A stretch of DNA of 64,000 bases from Lachnospiraceae bacterium (GCA_011959285.1 BLLW01000007.1:1-64000), one strand, 5' to 3'. Counted from the stretch's first letter, positions 51,230-60,245 are shown. Translations and numbers: made by a program. The notes: generated by a model not told the origin, from the letters alone.

Positions 51230-52188
51230 TTTTTTACCACCTTTTCTATATCTGAAACCAGATATCTCTGCTGCTTGAAAATCAAATTAAGCAGCACAGA
51301 CAGATATTTCAGGATAATCGTAAGCAGCGCGAACACGCCGAAAAAGCCCAATGCCAGAAAGCCCATAGTAGAGAGCCACCCTTCCACCGGTCTTGTATGA
51401 TTAAAGATATCGGAAATAATATAGATTCCCATCCCTATGATCACCGCCAGGAAAATACCGCATATGATTGCCGATACCCGCTCGAGTACATTGGTAAAAT
51501 AAATGAAAGAATCCAGCGCCAGCGCAGTCCGCTCAGAGGTCACCGTCTTGTTCTTTACCCGCACATTCACGTCCTTGCTGCAATAAAAAATCGTATCTGC
51601 TTTAAGTCCGCAGTTCATATAAACAGCCTTGCGGTAGGGGATATACTGTCCCATGGACTTGATCCTGTTGATCGCCCTTCTGGAAACAATCCGGAAGGTC
51701 TCCGGTCCTATCTTTCCATTTCCCCTGCTGGTACTGTTATACAAAGAATAAAAAAGCTTGGAAGTCATGCGCAGCTTCCCTTTGCTGCTTGCCGCCACAA
51801 TATCGTTTCCTTCGATCAGCTTACGGTAGACCTCCATCATGACATCCGGCTCGTAGTCCACGAAAATATCATCGAACTCAAAGACAAAATCCCCGATGGC
51901 AATGTCCCGCCCCGCATTCATGGCGCTTTCCAGCCCTTGGAAAAAACTCATGTGAACCACATTGACCATCATCTTAAGCTGTCTGCTTTCCACATACTCC
52001 CGAAGGACCTCTACCGTGCCGTCTGTACAGGCATCATCCACGCACACCAGCTCGTACTGCTCAAAATTCTCCTCGCATACCGGAAGCACCGTATCCAGAA
52101 AATATTTCACGTAAGAAGCTACATCATGCAGATAGACTACCAGCGAAATAAATTTTTTTTCTTTTTTATTTATGACCTGTCTTTCCAT
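51226..52188 (-). CDS. GT2 glycosyltransferase with two C-terminal membrane helices (GtrB-like)
   Basis: A 320-residue enzyme. The GT-A part (about 12-235) has FISLVVYLHDV, VDDACTDGT and FVFEFDDIFVD in the metal position. Two helices at about 237-260 and 275-298 anchor it. GtrB-type proteins load undecaprenyl phosphate with a sugar for later outside transfer. The metal motif FDD is less regular than the usual DxD, so activity is probable but not certain. RBS AAAGGA lies six bases upstream. Confidence 0.88.
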   Translation of the reverse strand: MERQVINKKEKKFISLVVYLHDVASYVKYFLDTVLPVCEENFEQYELVCVDDACTDGTVEVLREYVESRQLKMMVNVVHMSFFQGLESAMNAGRDIAIGDFVFEFDDIFVDYEPDVMMEVYRKLIEGNDIVAASSKGKLRMTSKLFYSLYNSTSRGNGKIGPETFRIVSRRAINRIKSMGQYIPYRKAVYMNCGLKADTIFYCSKDVNVRVKNKTVTSERTALALDSFIYFTNVLERVSAIICGIFLAVIIGMGIYIISDIFNHTRPVEGWLSTMGFLALGFFGVFALLTIILKYLSVLLNLIFKQQRYLVSDIEKVVKK

Positions 52189-52206
52189 AATTCGTCCTTT
52201 CCTCCT

Positions 52207-53355
52207 CTATTCCAGCATCAAATACTCATCCAGATCATACACCGTATTAATCTTGCCCGACAAAACGCTGACAAACATCGGCTGCCTGTTCATTACCTTG
52301 ATTGCAGTAGGGCGGGAATCGTCCACCTCAGAACTTTTCAAGATCGGCTTCATGGAATAAAGGGATTTCTCATAAGAATAAGTATATTCCGGTTTCATAT
52401 ATTTATCAGCCAGATGAGACATGTAGGGCCATGCCGAATCCGGCTTATGCACACATTCACTGCAGTTCCCAAGGTTATCCGGCGTGCATCTTCTGCCTCC
52501 CGCCTCGCTGCCATTCTGGCAGGAGAACACCGGTTTCGCATCATAGCTGGTCACATGAGGCGTAAAAGTCACAGAAGTAAGGGAATGCAGTCCCGTCTTT
52601 CCAAAAGGCATAATGGAGAAGAAAGGTCCATCCATAACCGTTATTCCAATACCCTTCAGCACATCAGATGGTTTACATAATATAATCTCACAGAGCTCAT
52701 ATTTGATATTAAACAATTCCTTGTCTATGCCTTCCACCTTATCGATAATCTGGTTTACCGAGGCATAAGAGGCATTGAGCACATAAGGCGCTTCATAACA
52801 GCTGCCCTCTTCCGTCTGTACCTGAAAACACCTCTCCTGCTTTATGATCCGCTCTATGCGGGCGTCAAACACCATCTGAACAGCTGGATTATCATAGAGC
52901 CTGTCCTCATAATATTTCTGCAGAATCTTGGCATCATAGGTATATTCTTCCGTGAGAAAGGCACCGTCGCACATTCCCGGCTTAAAATACCTGGAAATGG
53001 GCGCTTCCTCGCACCGGATGCCTGCCGCTTTACAAAATTCCTTAAACTGAGCCGCATTGGTCCAGGAGAACTTGTCCGAAGTGGCATAAATCTGCTCGAA
53101 CCTATCGTGAATACAAAAGCCGAAGTCCTCCACGAACCGCCTGAAATACCCCGCCGACTTCACCGCCGTGGTAAGACTGCGCGGATAGTGGTATCCCATA
53201 TGCACCCTCGCCTGATTGATATAAGTAGCCCGCATAAAAGGCGCGCTGTCATACTCAAGCACCAGAACCTGCTGCCCCTGCTGCGCACAAAAGTCTGCAG
53301 CATATAAGCCATAGAGACCGGCACCGATAATGATTTTATCATACTGCTTTGACAT
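52207..53355 (-). CDS. FAD-dependent DAO-like oxidoreductase
   Basis: A 382-residue flavoprotein with IIGAGLYGLYAADFCAQQG (9-27) and an FAD-ribose-binding acidic VLEYD. GYHYPRSL lies after the first strand, as in D-amino-acid-oxidase-like and UGM-like enzymes. A cysteine group near 292-318 (CQ, RRC, NCSEC) may bind a metal. It is the third flavoenzyme of the window and unlike the other two. RBS AAAGGA lies seven bases upstream. Its substrate is likely a sugar or lipid intermediate of this operon, by context only. Confidence 0.85.
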   Translation of the reverse strand: MSKQYDKIIIGAGLYGLYAADFCAQQGQQVLVLEYDSAPFMRATYINQARVHMGYHYPRSLTTAVKSAGYFRRFVEDFGFCIHDRFEQIYATSDKFSWTNAAQFKEFCKAAGIRCEEAPISRYFKPGMCDGAFLTEEYTYDAKILQKYYEDRLYDNPAVQMVFDARIERIIKQERCFQVQTEEGSCYEAPYVLNASYASVNQIIDKVEGIDKELFNIKYELCEIILCKPSDVLKGIGITVMDGPFFSIMPFGKTGLHSLTSVTFTPHVTSYDAKPVFSCQNGSEAGGRRCTPDNLGNCSECVHKPDSAWPYMSHLADKYMKPEYTYSYEKSLYSMKPILKSSEVDDSRPTAIKVMNRQPMFVSVLSGKINTVYDLDEYLMLE

Positions 53356-53388
53356 AAACTAATCCTTTACATTCCTTTCATCATCGCT

Positions 53389-54888
53389 TTATTCCAGTAT
53401 AACCCGGTAAATCGTATATTCCTCACCCCTCGCAGTATCCTCCGAAGTCCGGTACAAGACTTCACACTCTGCTAAGCGGTCTGCCTGGGTAAGACAGCTG
53501 TCTTTAGAGTCCAGAAGATATAATTCCTCCCTTTCAGGAAAATTTATCCCCGCCCACGATAGGAGCTCTTCAAAGCTGATTTTTTTCTCCTGCTCCACAC
53601 TCCAGTCCGCGTAAGTTTCCTTCTGCCCATTCCCTGCAAAATAAAACTCGTATTCAGGAAGATAAGCAAGCACCGTAGATGCATAGGGCACATTCACAGT
53701 GACCAGCAGCGCATCCTGAGGTATATTCTCCCTGATATATTCAGCTGTATACACACCATCCGAATATACACCGTTAAGGGCGTTCGCAAGGCTGGATGAC
53801 TCTTCCTTATCATTCCACCTTAGGAACATGCAGAAAGATAGCAAAATCACCATTAACTCAATTCCCAGAAGCGCCCTTTCCGCAGCCTTCCCTGCCGGCT
53901 TCTTCTCTTCCTTTTGGAGATACAATACCCATATTGTCCACATCAGCACAAAGCAAAGCGCAATAAAATGCCAGATATGAAGCTGATAAATCATAACACT
54001 GAACGCCGCCTCAAACAAATAAGCGCCTGCCATCACAGCGGCTGCCCACAGACTCTTCAGCTGGACGGATGCCACCAGTAATAAGACGGCAAGCAAAAGC
54101 AGAAACAACTGACAGAAAAATTCGCCTCTTCCTGTCAGACGTATCAAAATCCAACAGGCATAATCCCCAATCTCTTTCAACAATTCCCAGAAACCATGGC
54201 TGCTTACCTGAAATACCGGACTGTCAGAGACACGGTAAAACTGCCCGACCAGCAAGCATAAACTAAACAGCGGAATCCAGATTCCCTTAAGGATATTTAA
54301 AACAGGACCCCATGTTTTTCCTCTAACGCCCTTCCACACATTCTCACCGAGCCACATTAAGGAAATCATTCCTGCACCCATCAGGATAATCACATCAGAC
54401 TGCACCAAAAGCCCTAAAAGCAGCCCATACAAAATGCATCTTTCATTTCTTTTGGGATAGCAAAGTGCCAGCAGTATAAGCAGCAAAGCAATCAGGCAGT
54501 AATTCCTGGCTATTTCCGCATAATAATACGTAAATATAGGACTGAACACTGCCGCCGCCTTTACAATCTTACGCATAGGCGCTTTAAACAAAAACAATCC
54601 TGTAGTCACCGCCATAATCAGATAACTAGCCAAACTGATTGTCCGAAAGGGCAGACCTGCCTTTGCAAAGGGCATAAGCAACAGATACCAAAGGCATGGA
54701 TGCCCCTGATATTTAATTTCTGAGAACAGTTCCAATGGCGAAAGTCCCTTTGCCATCAGCCACACATTCGCCTCATCCCGCCACAATTCATGTCTTACAA
54801 GCAAAATTCCGTTAAAAATCAGATACCCCAGGAATACCATTGTCAAAATGACTCTATCTACATTATGCCTTTTATTCGTATCTGTCAT
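53389..54888 (-). CDS. GT-C fold membrane glycosyltransferase-like protein
   Basis: A 499-residue protein with about 12 membrane segments and an extracellular tail (about 375-499). After the first helix comes LVRHELWRDEANVWLMAKGLS; the RDEA motif is the typical GT-C catalytic-loop acid pair. PCLWYLLLMPFAK follows. It heads the eight-gene operon. The start at 54888 is chosen because GGAG lies about six bases before it; two ATGs five codons upstream are alternatives. It would transfer a prenyl-linked sugar at the outer face. Confidence 0.86.
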   Translation of the reverse strand: MTDTNKRHNVDRVILTMVFLGYLIFNGILLVRHELWRDEANVWLMAKGLSPLELFSEIKYQGHPCLWYLLLMPFAKAGLPFRTISLASYLIMAVTTGLFLFKAPMRKIVKAAAVFSPIFTYYYAEIARNYCLIALLLILLALCYPKRNERCILYGLLLGLLVQSDVIILMGAGMISLMWLGENVWKGVRGKTWGPVLNILKGIWIPLFSLCLLVGQFYRVSDSPVFQVSSHGFWELLKEIGDYACWILIRLTGRGEFFCQLFLLLLAVLLLVASVQLKSLWAAAVMAGAYLFEAAFSVMIYQLHIWHFIALCFVLMWTIWVLYLQKEEKKPAGKAAERALLGIELMVILLSFCMFLRWNDKEESSSLANALNGVYSDGVYTAEYIRENIPQDALLVTVNVPYASTVLAYLPEYEFYFAGNGQKETYADWSVEQEKKISFEELLSWAGINFPEREELYLLDSKDSCLTQADRLAECEVLYRTSEDTARGEEYTIYRVILE

Positions 54889-54935
54889 TTTCCTCTCCAT
54901 CATGTATACATGCGTTTCTTTTCACACACCCTATT

Positions 54936-54944
54936 ATCATACCA
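54936..54944 (-). promoter_or_regulatory. Extended -10 element for the eight-gene operon
   Basis: TGG TATGAT on the minus strand (-10 at 54936-54941), starting right after the terminator T tract of the lipoprotein gene. No convincing -35 was found. The layout repeats that seen at rfbB/rfbA. Confidence 0.4.
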
Positions 54945-54945
54945 T

Positions 54946-54975
54946 AAAAACGCCGGCACGCAAAGCATGCCGACG
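54946..54975 (-). terminator. Intrinsic terminator of the SGNH lipoprotein gene
   Basis: CGTCGGCATGC (54965-54975) pairs with GCGTGCCGGCG (54951-54961) around AAA, with TTTTT following on the minus strand, 25 bases after the stop codon. It is the strongest terminator in the window. Confidence 0.85.
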
Positions 54976-55000
54976 TATATTTTAAACCGCAATAATCAAA

Positions 55001-56032
55001 TTAATTATTTTTTGTTTCCTCATAGCTTAAAATCATGTGCGCAAGTGCATCCGCATAAAGCTGTCTGCCTGCCTCTGTCAGGTGTACGCCATCCTCCAGA
55101 TATTCTTCCGCTGTATAACCATCGATTCCCAAATCCTGATAAGCATTGAAAAACAGCGTCTGTCTTTCATTTGCCACGTAATTACATATCCCTTTATAAT
55201 CAAACAGCGTACCATATCCGCTGTTAACGGTATTTCCATCTCCAATCATCCATGTACCGTCATAAAACTGAGCATAATTAGGCGCACATAAAATGATAGT
55301 CGCATCCGGCGCAACATCCCTCAAATTATCCACTGCATAGCGGAGTGCGCCGGCATAGGTTCTTAAATCAAAAAGCTCCATATCTGCACTGTCAAGCGGC
55401 GTTGCCCTAAAGAAGTCATTCATGCCATACTCTACAATAAAATAATCCGTCTTTGAAAAGTCGATATTAGGATTATCCAAGATTTTCTTCGCTTCTTTTC
55501 CAGAAAAAACATCCGTGGGTATGTCGCCCATGATTGCTTTGACTACTCCTACCAGGCTTGTGGAAGTCCATTTGTCCGACTCTGCCGACTCCTCATATTC
55601 AATCGCCGCACAGGTGCCTCCAATGGCTAGATTGAAAACATCTGCCTCACACGCAACGGACGTCAAGTAAGGTATACCCGTTCCGTCCCTGTTCGCATCA
55701 AAAATACTATCTCCTAAAAATACAAGCTGCAGTTCTCTTCCCTCAGGTTCTGTCTGATCCGCCTCGGTAATCACCTGCTCCTGCTCCGGTTCCTTAAGCT
55801 GAACCTCCGGCGTTATGATTTCCGGTGTCGCCGTCTCTTCAGGAGTTGGCGCTGTCGAAGGCATGACCTCTTCCTCCAGTACCTCTCCTGTCTCCGTAAT
55901 GATAATATTCTCAGGCAGAATTTCTTCATTCTTCTTGTCTTCAGTTTCTCTGCCACATCCAACCAGTACTAATACCGCCAGAACAGATGCCAATGACAAA
56001 CAAAGACGCCCCTTGGACTTGACCATTCTCAT
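55001..56032 (-). CDS. SGNH/GDSL hydrolase lipoprotein
   Basis: A 343-residue lipoprotein. A signal peptide ends in the lipobox LVGC (Cys26), then comes a Pro/Thr/Glu-rich tether (about 30-95). The SGNH domain is complete: FLGDSIFD (Ser nucleophile), a conserved Gly in NLAIGG, EYGMND (Asn) and DGVHLTEAGRQLYAD (Asp and His). It should be an active esterase or acetylhydrolase at the outer membrane face, perhaps removing acyl groups added by the MBOAT systems. The start at 56032 has GGAGG 10 bases before it; a GTG three codons earlier is too close. Confidence 0.92.
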   Translation of the reverse strand: MRMVKSKGRLCLSLASVLAVLVLVGCGRETEDKKNEEILPENIIITETGEVLEEEVMPSTAPTPEETATPEIITPEVQLKEPEQEQVITEADQTEPEGRELQLVFLGDSIFDANRDGTGIPYLTSVACEADVFNLAIGGTCAAIEYEESAESDKWTSTSLVGVVKAIMGDIPTDVFSGKEAKKILDNPNIDFSKTDYFIVEYGMNDFFRATPLDSADMELFDLRTYAGALRYAVDNLRDVAPDATIILCAPNYAQFYDGTWMIGDGNTVNSGYGTLFDYKGICNYVANERQTLFFNAYQDLGIDGYTAEEYLEDGVHLTEAGRQLYADALAHMILSYEETKNN

Positions 56033-56060
56033 GTTCTGCACTCCTCCACTTCTTACTGAT

Positions 56061-56090
56061 TCTATAGATAAATTATCTATAGATAAATTA
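56061..56090. repeat. Tandem 15-bp repeat upstream of the lipoprotein gene
   Basis: TCTATAGATAAATTA occurs twice in direct tandem. Each unit contains the palindrome TCTATAGA. It lies 30 bases before the start codon, where a TTGCTA/GATAAT promoter (16-base spacing) may overlap it. It could be a pair of regulator sites. Confidence 0.45.
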
Positions 56091-56206
56091 TCTTAGCAAA
56101 GAATACCACATTTTTTACCAAAATGCACATCCTAAGAAGCAATTTAAGATTTCTTTCTCGAACCTTAATCAATTCTTAACAACTGATCTGCTTCCTTATA
56201 TTTTAT

Positions 56207-57205
56207 TCACCTTTCCTTATTATATTCCAAAAACCACTCCGCAAACTTACCAAGTCCTTCTTCTATCGTTGTTTCTAGTTTAAAGCTATAATCCCTCATC
56301 AAATCTTCTACATCCGCATAAGTTTCATAGACGTCCCCCGGCTGCATGGGCAGATATTCCTTTTTTGCCTCTTTGCCAAGGCATCTTTCGAGCACTGCAA
56401 TATAATCCATCAATTTTTCCGGCTTATGATTCCCAATATTGTAGATTTTGTAGGCGGCGCCGTTTTCATCCTGAGCGGGAGGATTACAGAGCATATTCTC
56501 TACCCCTTTCACAATATCATCAATATAAGTGAAATCACGCATCATATCCCCATTGTTATAAATCTGGATTGGTTCACCTGCCATGATTTTCTTTGCAAAC
56601 TTAAAATATGCCATATCCGGTCTTCCCATGGGTCCGTAAACGGTAAAGAAGCGAAGCCCCGTTAAAGGAATCCCATAAAGTTTGCTGTATGAATATGCCA
56701 TCAGTTCATTGGATTTCTTGGTCGCCGCATAAAGACTTACCGGCTTGTCCACTTTATCATCTGTAGAAAAAGGTACCTTTTTGTTTCCTCCATAAACAGA
56801 ACTGGAAGAGGCAAAGACAAGATGCTCTACCGGATAGTAACGGCATGCCTCCAAAATATGAAAAAAGCCCACAATATTGGATTGAATATAAGCGTCAGGA
56901 CATTCAATACTATAACGCACCCCCGCCTGTGCCGCCAGATTGACTACGATCTGCGGCTTAAATTCATCAAAAACTGAAAATAACGCCTTTTTATCCGCCA
57001 GATCAGCCTTGATAAAGTGATAATTCGGTTCATTTTTCAAAATGGAAAGGCGGTCCTCCTTGAGTGAGACCTCATAGTAATCATTCATATTGTCAAGTCC
57101 GATTACTTCTGCTCCCTTTTCAAGCAATGCTTTTGATAAAAAAAAGCCGATGAACCCGGCGCCGCCGGTAATCAAATAACGTTTGGATGGGTCTAAAGTT
57201 TTCAT
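56207..57205 (-). CDS. UDP-glucuronate 4-epimerase (CapI/LpsL type)
   Basis: A 332-residue extended SDR enzyme. It has GGAGFIGFFL (14-23), LDNMNDYYEVSLKEDRL (typical of glucuronate epimerases), SSSSVYGG and the catalytic YAATK (Tyr159, Lys163). It should make UDP-galacturonate from UDP-glucuronate, which the ugd product at 61235-62545 supplies. GGAGF replaces the usual GxxGxxG spacing without harm. RBS AAGGGG lies about five bases upstream. It follows the secreted-protein gene by 47 bases. UDP-glucose 4-epimerase is the less likely alternative. Confidence 0.9.
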   Translation of the reverse strand: MKTLDPSKRYLITGGAGFIGFFLSKALLEKGAEVIGLDNMNDYYEVSLKEDRLSILKNEPNYHFIKADLADKKALFSVFDEFKPQIVVNLAAQAGVRYSIECPDAYIQSNIVGFFHILEACRYYPVEHLVFASSSSVYGGNKKVPFSTDDKVDKPVSLYAATKKSNELMAYSYSKLYGIPLTGLRFFTVYGPMGRPDMAYFKFAKKIMAGEPIQIYNNGDMMRDFTYIDDIVKGVENMLCNPPAQDENGAAYKIYNIGNHKPEKLMDYIAVLERCLGKEAKKEYLPMQPGDVYETYADVEDLMRDYSFKLETTIEEGLGKFAEWFLEYNKER

Positions 57206-57252
57206 ACAATCCCCTTTATGGTAGTTTATTTTTTAATGCTTCTATTTTATAC

Positions 57253-58152
57253 TCATAAAGCGCTTTCGTCAAATACCAGATTCAAATACCTGAATCCGCA
57301 GAACCCGTTTTCATCTGCCAGCGTACTCACCTCTGCTCCCGATGGAATCGTCACTTCGTATTCCATTCCTTGATACCGATATTTGATCCGGACTTCCACA
57401 TCCGGTCTTAAGGAAATTGCTTCAAGTACCGATTGGTGAAAGCTGACCCAATACTGTGTGGTAATCATCACTTCATCGGATTGGGCATTTCGTATCTTTT
57501 CAATTGTCTCCTGCTGGAATGCTGCATAAGCGGAATTGGGCACTTCTGTGTATTCCAGAACCGCGCCGCATATGGTGCACTGCTTTGCCATCAGCGCATC
57601 CCTTTCTGCCGTTGCTGGCCTGACCATTTCATCTGTCAATTCATGAATGCATGTATCGCTTCCTTCATAAAATTCATTTTCAGGCGCCCCGTTTTGTCCT
57701 CCCTCCGGTATTTTTGAAACTTCTACTTTATCTCCCGACTGCGCCACACGGTAATAATGCTCTGAATTGATCTGTACGACCCTTCCGCCGTAGTCCATAC
57801 CTACAGATGCCAGATAAATTCCATCACCAGCAGATGCTGCTACTGCTGCCGCGCTTCCTTCTCCTTCATAAGGGATTTTTTTGTATGCTGCAATAGACAT
57901 CTCATTTTCATCCCCTACCTGGTATAAATACAGCGTCATGACACAGCCGCTCTGCTCATCATACTTTTGAAAATCGCACTGTGCCATGATCTGTGTTCCA
58001 TCCTCTGTCGCCGCAACCTGCAGTTTCATGATAAGCGGTGTTTCTGCTGCCTGTACCTTAGCCGCCTGCCCTGTCCCTGACAGTATTCCCAAAAGCAGGA
58101 AAATTACCGCCATTCTTGCCAACACTTTCTTTTTCCACATGTTTTTCTTCAT
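57253..58152 (-). CDS. Secreted protein of unknown function
   Basis: A 299-residue protein with a clear signal peptide (basic MKKNMWKKK, hydrophobic to about 29, probable cleavage after VQA at about 35). Residues about 40-145 look like a beta-sandwich resembling GBS Bsp-like repeats (VAATEDGTQIMAQCDFQKY, GDGIYLASVGMDY). A later segment has CIHEL and CTICGAVL, a possible metal site, and a C-terminal alpha/beta part ends in RYLNLVFDESAL. I do not recognise the family. It lies between a regulator and a sugar epimerase in the same direction. A wall-associated role is likely. Confidence 0.8.
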   Translation of the reverse strand: MKKNMWKKKVLARMAVIFLLLGILSGTGQAAKVQAAETPLIMKLQVAATEDGTQIMAQCDFQKYDEQSGCVMTLYLYQVGDENEMSIAAYKKIPYEGEGSAAAVAASAGDGIYLASVGMDYGGRVVQINSEHYYRVAQSGDKVEVSKIPEGGQNGAPENEFYEGSDTCIHELTDEMVRPATAERDALMAKQCTICGAVLEYTEVPNSAYAAFQQETIEKIRNAQSDEVMITTQYWVSFHQSVLEAISLRPDVEVRIKYRYQGMEYEVTIPSGAEVSTLADENGFCGFRYLNLVFDESAL

Positions 58153-58203
58153 TTGTTTTCTCTTTCCTTTCTTTTTGATAGGAGCTCATGCCATCGCGCA
58201 CGC

Positions 58204-58452
58204 TTAATCTGATGGATCCTCAAACAGTTCCTCGATCGATACTTTCAGGATTTCCGCCATTGCCTTCAATTCAAAATCGGTCACCGTCCGTTCATGACTC
58301 TCGATTCTTGAAATGGATCCCCGGCATATATAAATCGCATACATCTCCAGCTTTTCCGACAATTCCCTCTGGCTCAGCTTCCTTTCAATCCTATACTTCC
58401 TGACCTTTTCGCCCACAACATTCTGCGTTTCGTAATCAATGATTCGCGCCAT
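58204..58452 (-). CDS. XRE-family helix-turn-helix regulator
   Basis: An 82-residue DNA-binding protein. The helix-turn-helix spans about 19-70: KYRIERKLSQRELSEKLEM is the first part, CRGSISRIESHERTVTDFE the recognition part, and LKVSIEELFEDPSD the usual C-terminal end. An insertion (YAIYICRG) lengthens the turn between helices, as in several Clostridia proteins. It may control the genes that follow it (57253, 56207), and a 15-bp palindrome lies upstream. RBS GGAG is present. Confidence 0.9.
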   Translation of the reverse strand: MARIIDYETQNVVGEKVRKYRIERKLSQRELSEKLEMYAIYICRGSISRIESHERTVTDFELKAMAEILKVSIEELFEDPSD

Positions 58453-58509
58453 GACTGATCTCCATAAAAATTTGACACAAATATTTTATTACACTCCTTT
58501 CCGTTTCTT

Positions 58510-58524
58510 GTCCTGTGACAGGAC
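58510..58524. promoter_or_regulatory. 15-bp palindrome upstream of the XRE regulator
   Basis: GTCCTGTGACAGGAC is a perfect inverted repeat around TGA, 58 bases before the regulator start. It is a candidate autoregulatory operator; there is no T tract, so it is not a terminator. Confidence 0.4.
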
Positions 58525-58531
58525 ACTTACA

Positions 58532-58562
58532 AAAAGAAAAAAAGAAGAAGTCCGCCGACTTC
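58532..58562 (-). terminator. Intrinsic terminator of the DUF6056 gene
   Basis: GAAGTC CGCC GACTTC (58547-58562) with TTCTTTTTTTCTTTTT following on the minus strand, 36 bases beyond the stop codon. Confidence 0.75.
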
Positions 58563-58598
58563 CTCTTTTCTTTCTTATATCTTTATTCTGCCAGAATC

Positions 58599-60149
58599 TT
58601 ATTTCTTTTTGACAGCCACGCCTTCAAACCCATAATATCTCGACAGTCCTTTATTTTCCCAGTCCTCCGAATCCTCCTTAATATCGGAAAAGTATAAAAG
58701 GGCAGGCTGCACTGGCAAAGGTTCCACCTCAACAATTCCCTCTCCGGTGCTGCGGTAGAGCTCCATGCGCTCCTTAAGTGCATCGCCATAAGCCTTGGCA
58801 TTGCCATTTGACAATTCTGTGCATGCTGACGAGAACGTATAATAATGCGGCTCCGGTATGACCGTGAGCACTGACCCCGCCGTCAAGAAAAGAATACATC
58901 CCACAAGGCACCAACAGCTTTCCGCTGAAAATTGCTTAAAGGTCCCCTGACTTGCTTCATTTTGCCTGCCTGTCCATCTTTTCCGCACCCAACCAGTCAT
59001 ATAGCCCACGCTCAAAGAAAGGAGCAATATATACATAAGATAAACAAGTGCCTGCAGCCTTCCCGCTTCCATGTTTCCCACTGCGAACATGGGCGGCGTA
59101 ATCATTGCCGAGGTCAGGCAAAAGCCAAAAAGCAGCACTGCAAGCGGACACGGAAAACGAAAGGAAGTCTTATCTGCCATATGCCAGAATAAGGGAATCA
59201 GCGCAATCATGAGGATCACCACCGGCCAAATCGTCCACTGGCTCATCGCCCTGTCGAGACAGCCATAAAAAGACACCAGCACCGCCTTAATAGGGTTCAT
59301 TCCATTTGCGTCCTCGGCGCGCACCCAATTCCCGGGGGCAGCCACATTGAGCACAAATCCTATATAAAAAAAGCCAATAGGTACCGCTAAAGCCCTGCAC
59401 TTATTCCAATTTTTGCAGACACTGATAATCACAACCGCTGCCAGCAAGACAATTGCCCCGTTGAGCGCAGTCAGCTGATTTCCTCCGCCCGTAAAAAAAC
59501 CCAAAAAAGAAGCGGCGCATAAATCCCAAATCCTCTTCTTTCCTTTATCATAAACCGCTGAAATCAAAAGCCCAAAGAAAAACAAAGACATGCTATGGAC
59601 AAAAATATAATTTACCGCTCCGCTGTACCAGTAAAAAGCCTCACAACGGCCTGCCGGGCACATACATTGAACGGATGCAAAAAGCACCAGCATAGAAACA
59701 CTGTGGCTGAGCATTTTGTCTGCTTTAAATACTTTCACAAAAATTGCATGGAACAAATACATCACGGAAAAGCTGAGCATTCCCAGCATAATCCATGTGG
59801 TCAGCACATATCCTCTCTCACCGAAGCTGCTTGGCGGTATTGCCATCAGAAAATTGGAAGTAAAATACCCCATCCAGTGCGCCCAGTCATCTATCGCCCT
59901 TAAGATTCCCTGCCAGATCACTGCAAACACATTATGCGTTGCCATCCACGCCTGATGACAATTACTCCCAATAGAATAGTCGTCAGCGCTGGGATAATTA
60001 TACCAGGCCAGCCATAGAAGCGGCACGAGACTAAGTACATACACTACCGTCGTAAAAACGGCAACGCTTTTAGGCGTAATCAGTTTTGTGATTCTCCCGT
60101 CCCACTTTTTCTTCGCCCCATCGATCCTTATTTTCAAATCTTCTTTCAT
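58599..60149 (-). CDS. DUF6056 polytopic membrane protein (GT-C-like)
   Basis: A 516-residue protein with about 11 membrane segments and a short soluble tail. The loop after the first helix has YNYPSADDYSIG (near 51-62); the ADDY motif is the hallmark of DUF6056 and corresponds to the catalytic acid loop of GT-C enzymes. RCEAFYWYSGAVNYIF follows in the fourth loop. It probably moves a lipid-linked sugar onto an extracellular acceptor. It is a single-gene unit, divergent from the GtrB-like gene at 60298; co-regulation of a lipid-sugar donor synthase and its user would fit. Confidence 0.85.
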   Translation of the reverse strand: MKEDLKIRIDGAKKKWDGRITKLITPKSVAVFTTVVYVLSLVPLLWLAWYNYPSADDYSIGSNCHQAWMATHNVFAVIWQGILRAIDDWAHWMGYFTSNFLMAIPPSSFGERGYVLTTWIMLGMLSFSVMYLFHAIFVKVFKADKMLSHSVSMLVLFASVQCMCPAGRCEAFYWYSGAVNYIFVHSMSLFFFGLLISAVYDKGKKRIWDLCAASFLGFFTGGGNQLTALNGAIVLLAAVVIISVCKNWNKCRALAVPIGFFYIGFVLNVAAPGNWVRAEDANGMNPIKAVLVSFYGCLDRAMSQWTIWPVVILMIALIPLFWHMADKTSFRFPCPLAVLLFGFCLTSAMITPPMFAVGNMEAGRLQALVYLMYILLLSLSVGYMTGWVRKRWTGRQNEASQGTFKQFSAESCWCLVGCILFLTAGSVLTVIPEPHYYTFSSACTELSNGNAKAYGDALKERMELYRSTGEGIVEVEPLPVQPALLYFSDIKEDSEDWENKGLSRYYGFEGVAVKKK

Positions 60150-60216
60150 TTAAGTACCCATACCTTTCCTGCAAATTCCTATAATGTTCTTATTGCGTCA
60201 AATCCATTTTCAAACC

Positions 60217-60245
60217 TTGCCAACCCTGTCTTTCTCATATATACT
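60217..60245 (+). promoter_or_regulatory. Promoter for the GtrB-like gene
   Basis: TTGCCA (60217-60222), 17 bases, then TATACT (60240-60245); each box is one base off consensus. A 13-bp inverted repeat AGCTGTAACAGCT (60248-60260) covers the expected transcription start and could be an operator. Confidence 0.65.

Noticed and set aside
47440-52680. Long plus-strand open frames (over 400 codons at 47440-48678 and 51397-52680)
   Set aside because: They lie opposite well-supported oxidoreductase and glycosyltransferase genes, lack domain motifs and look like antisense shadows.
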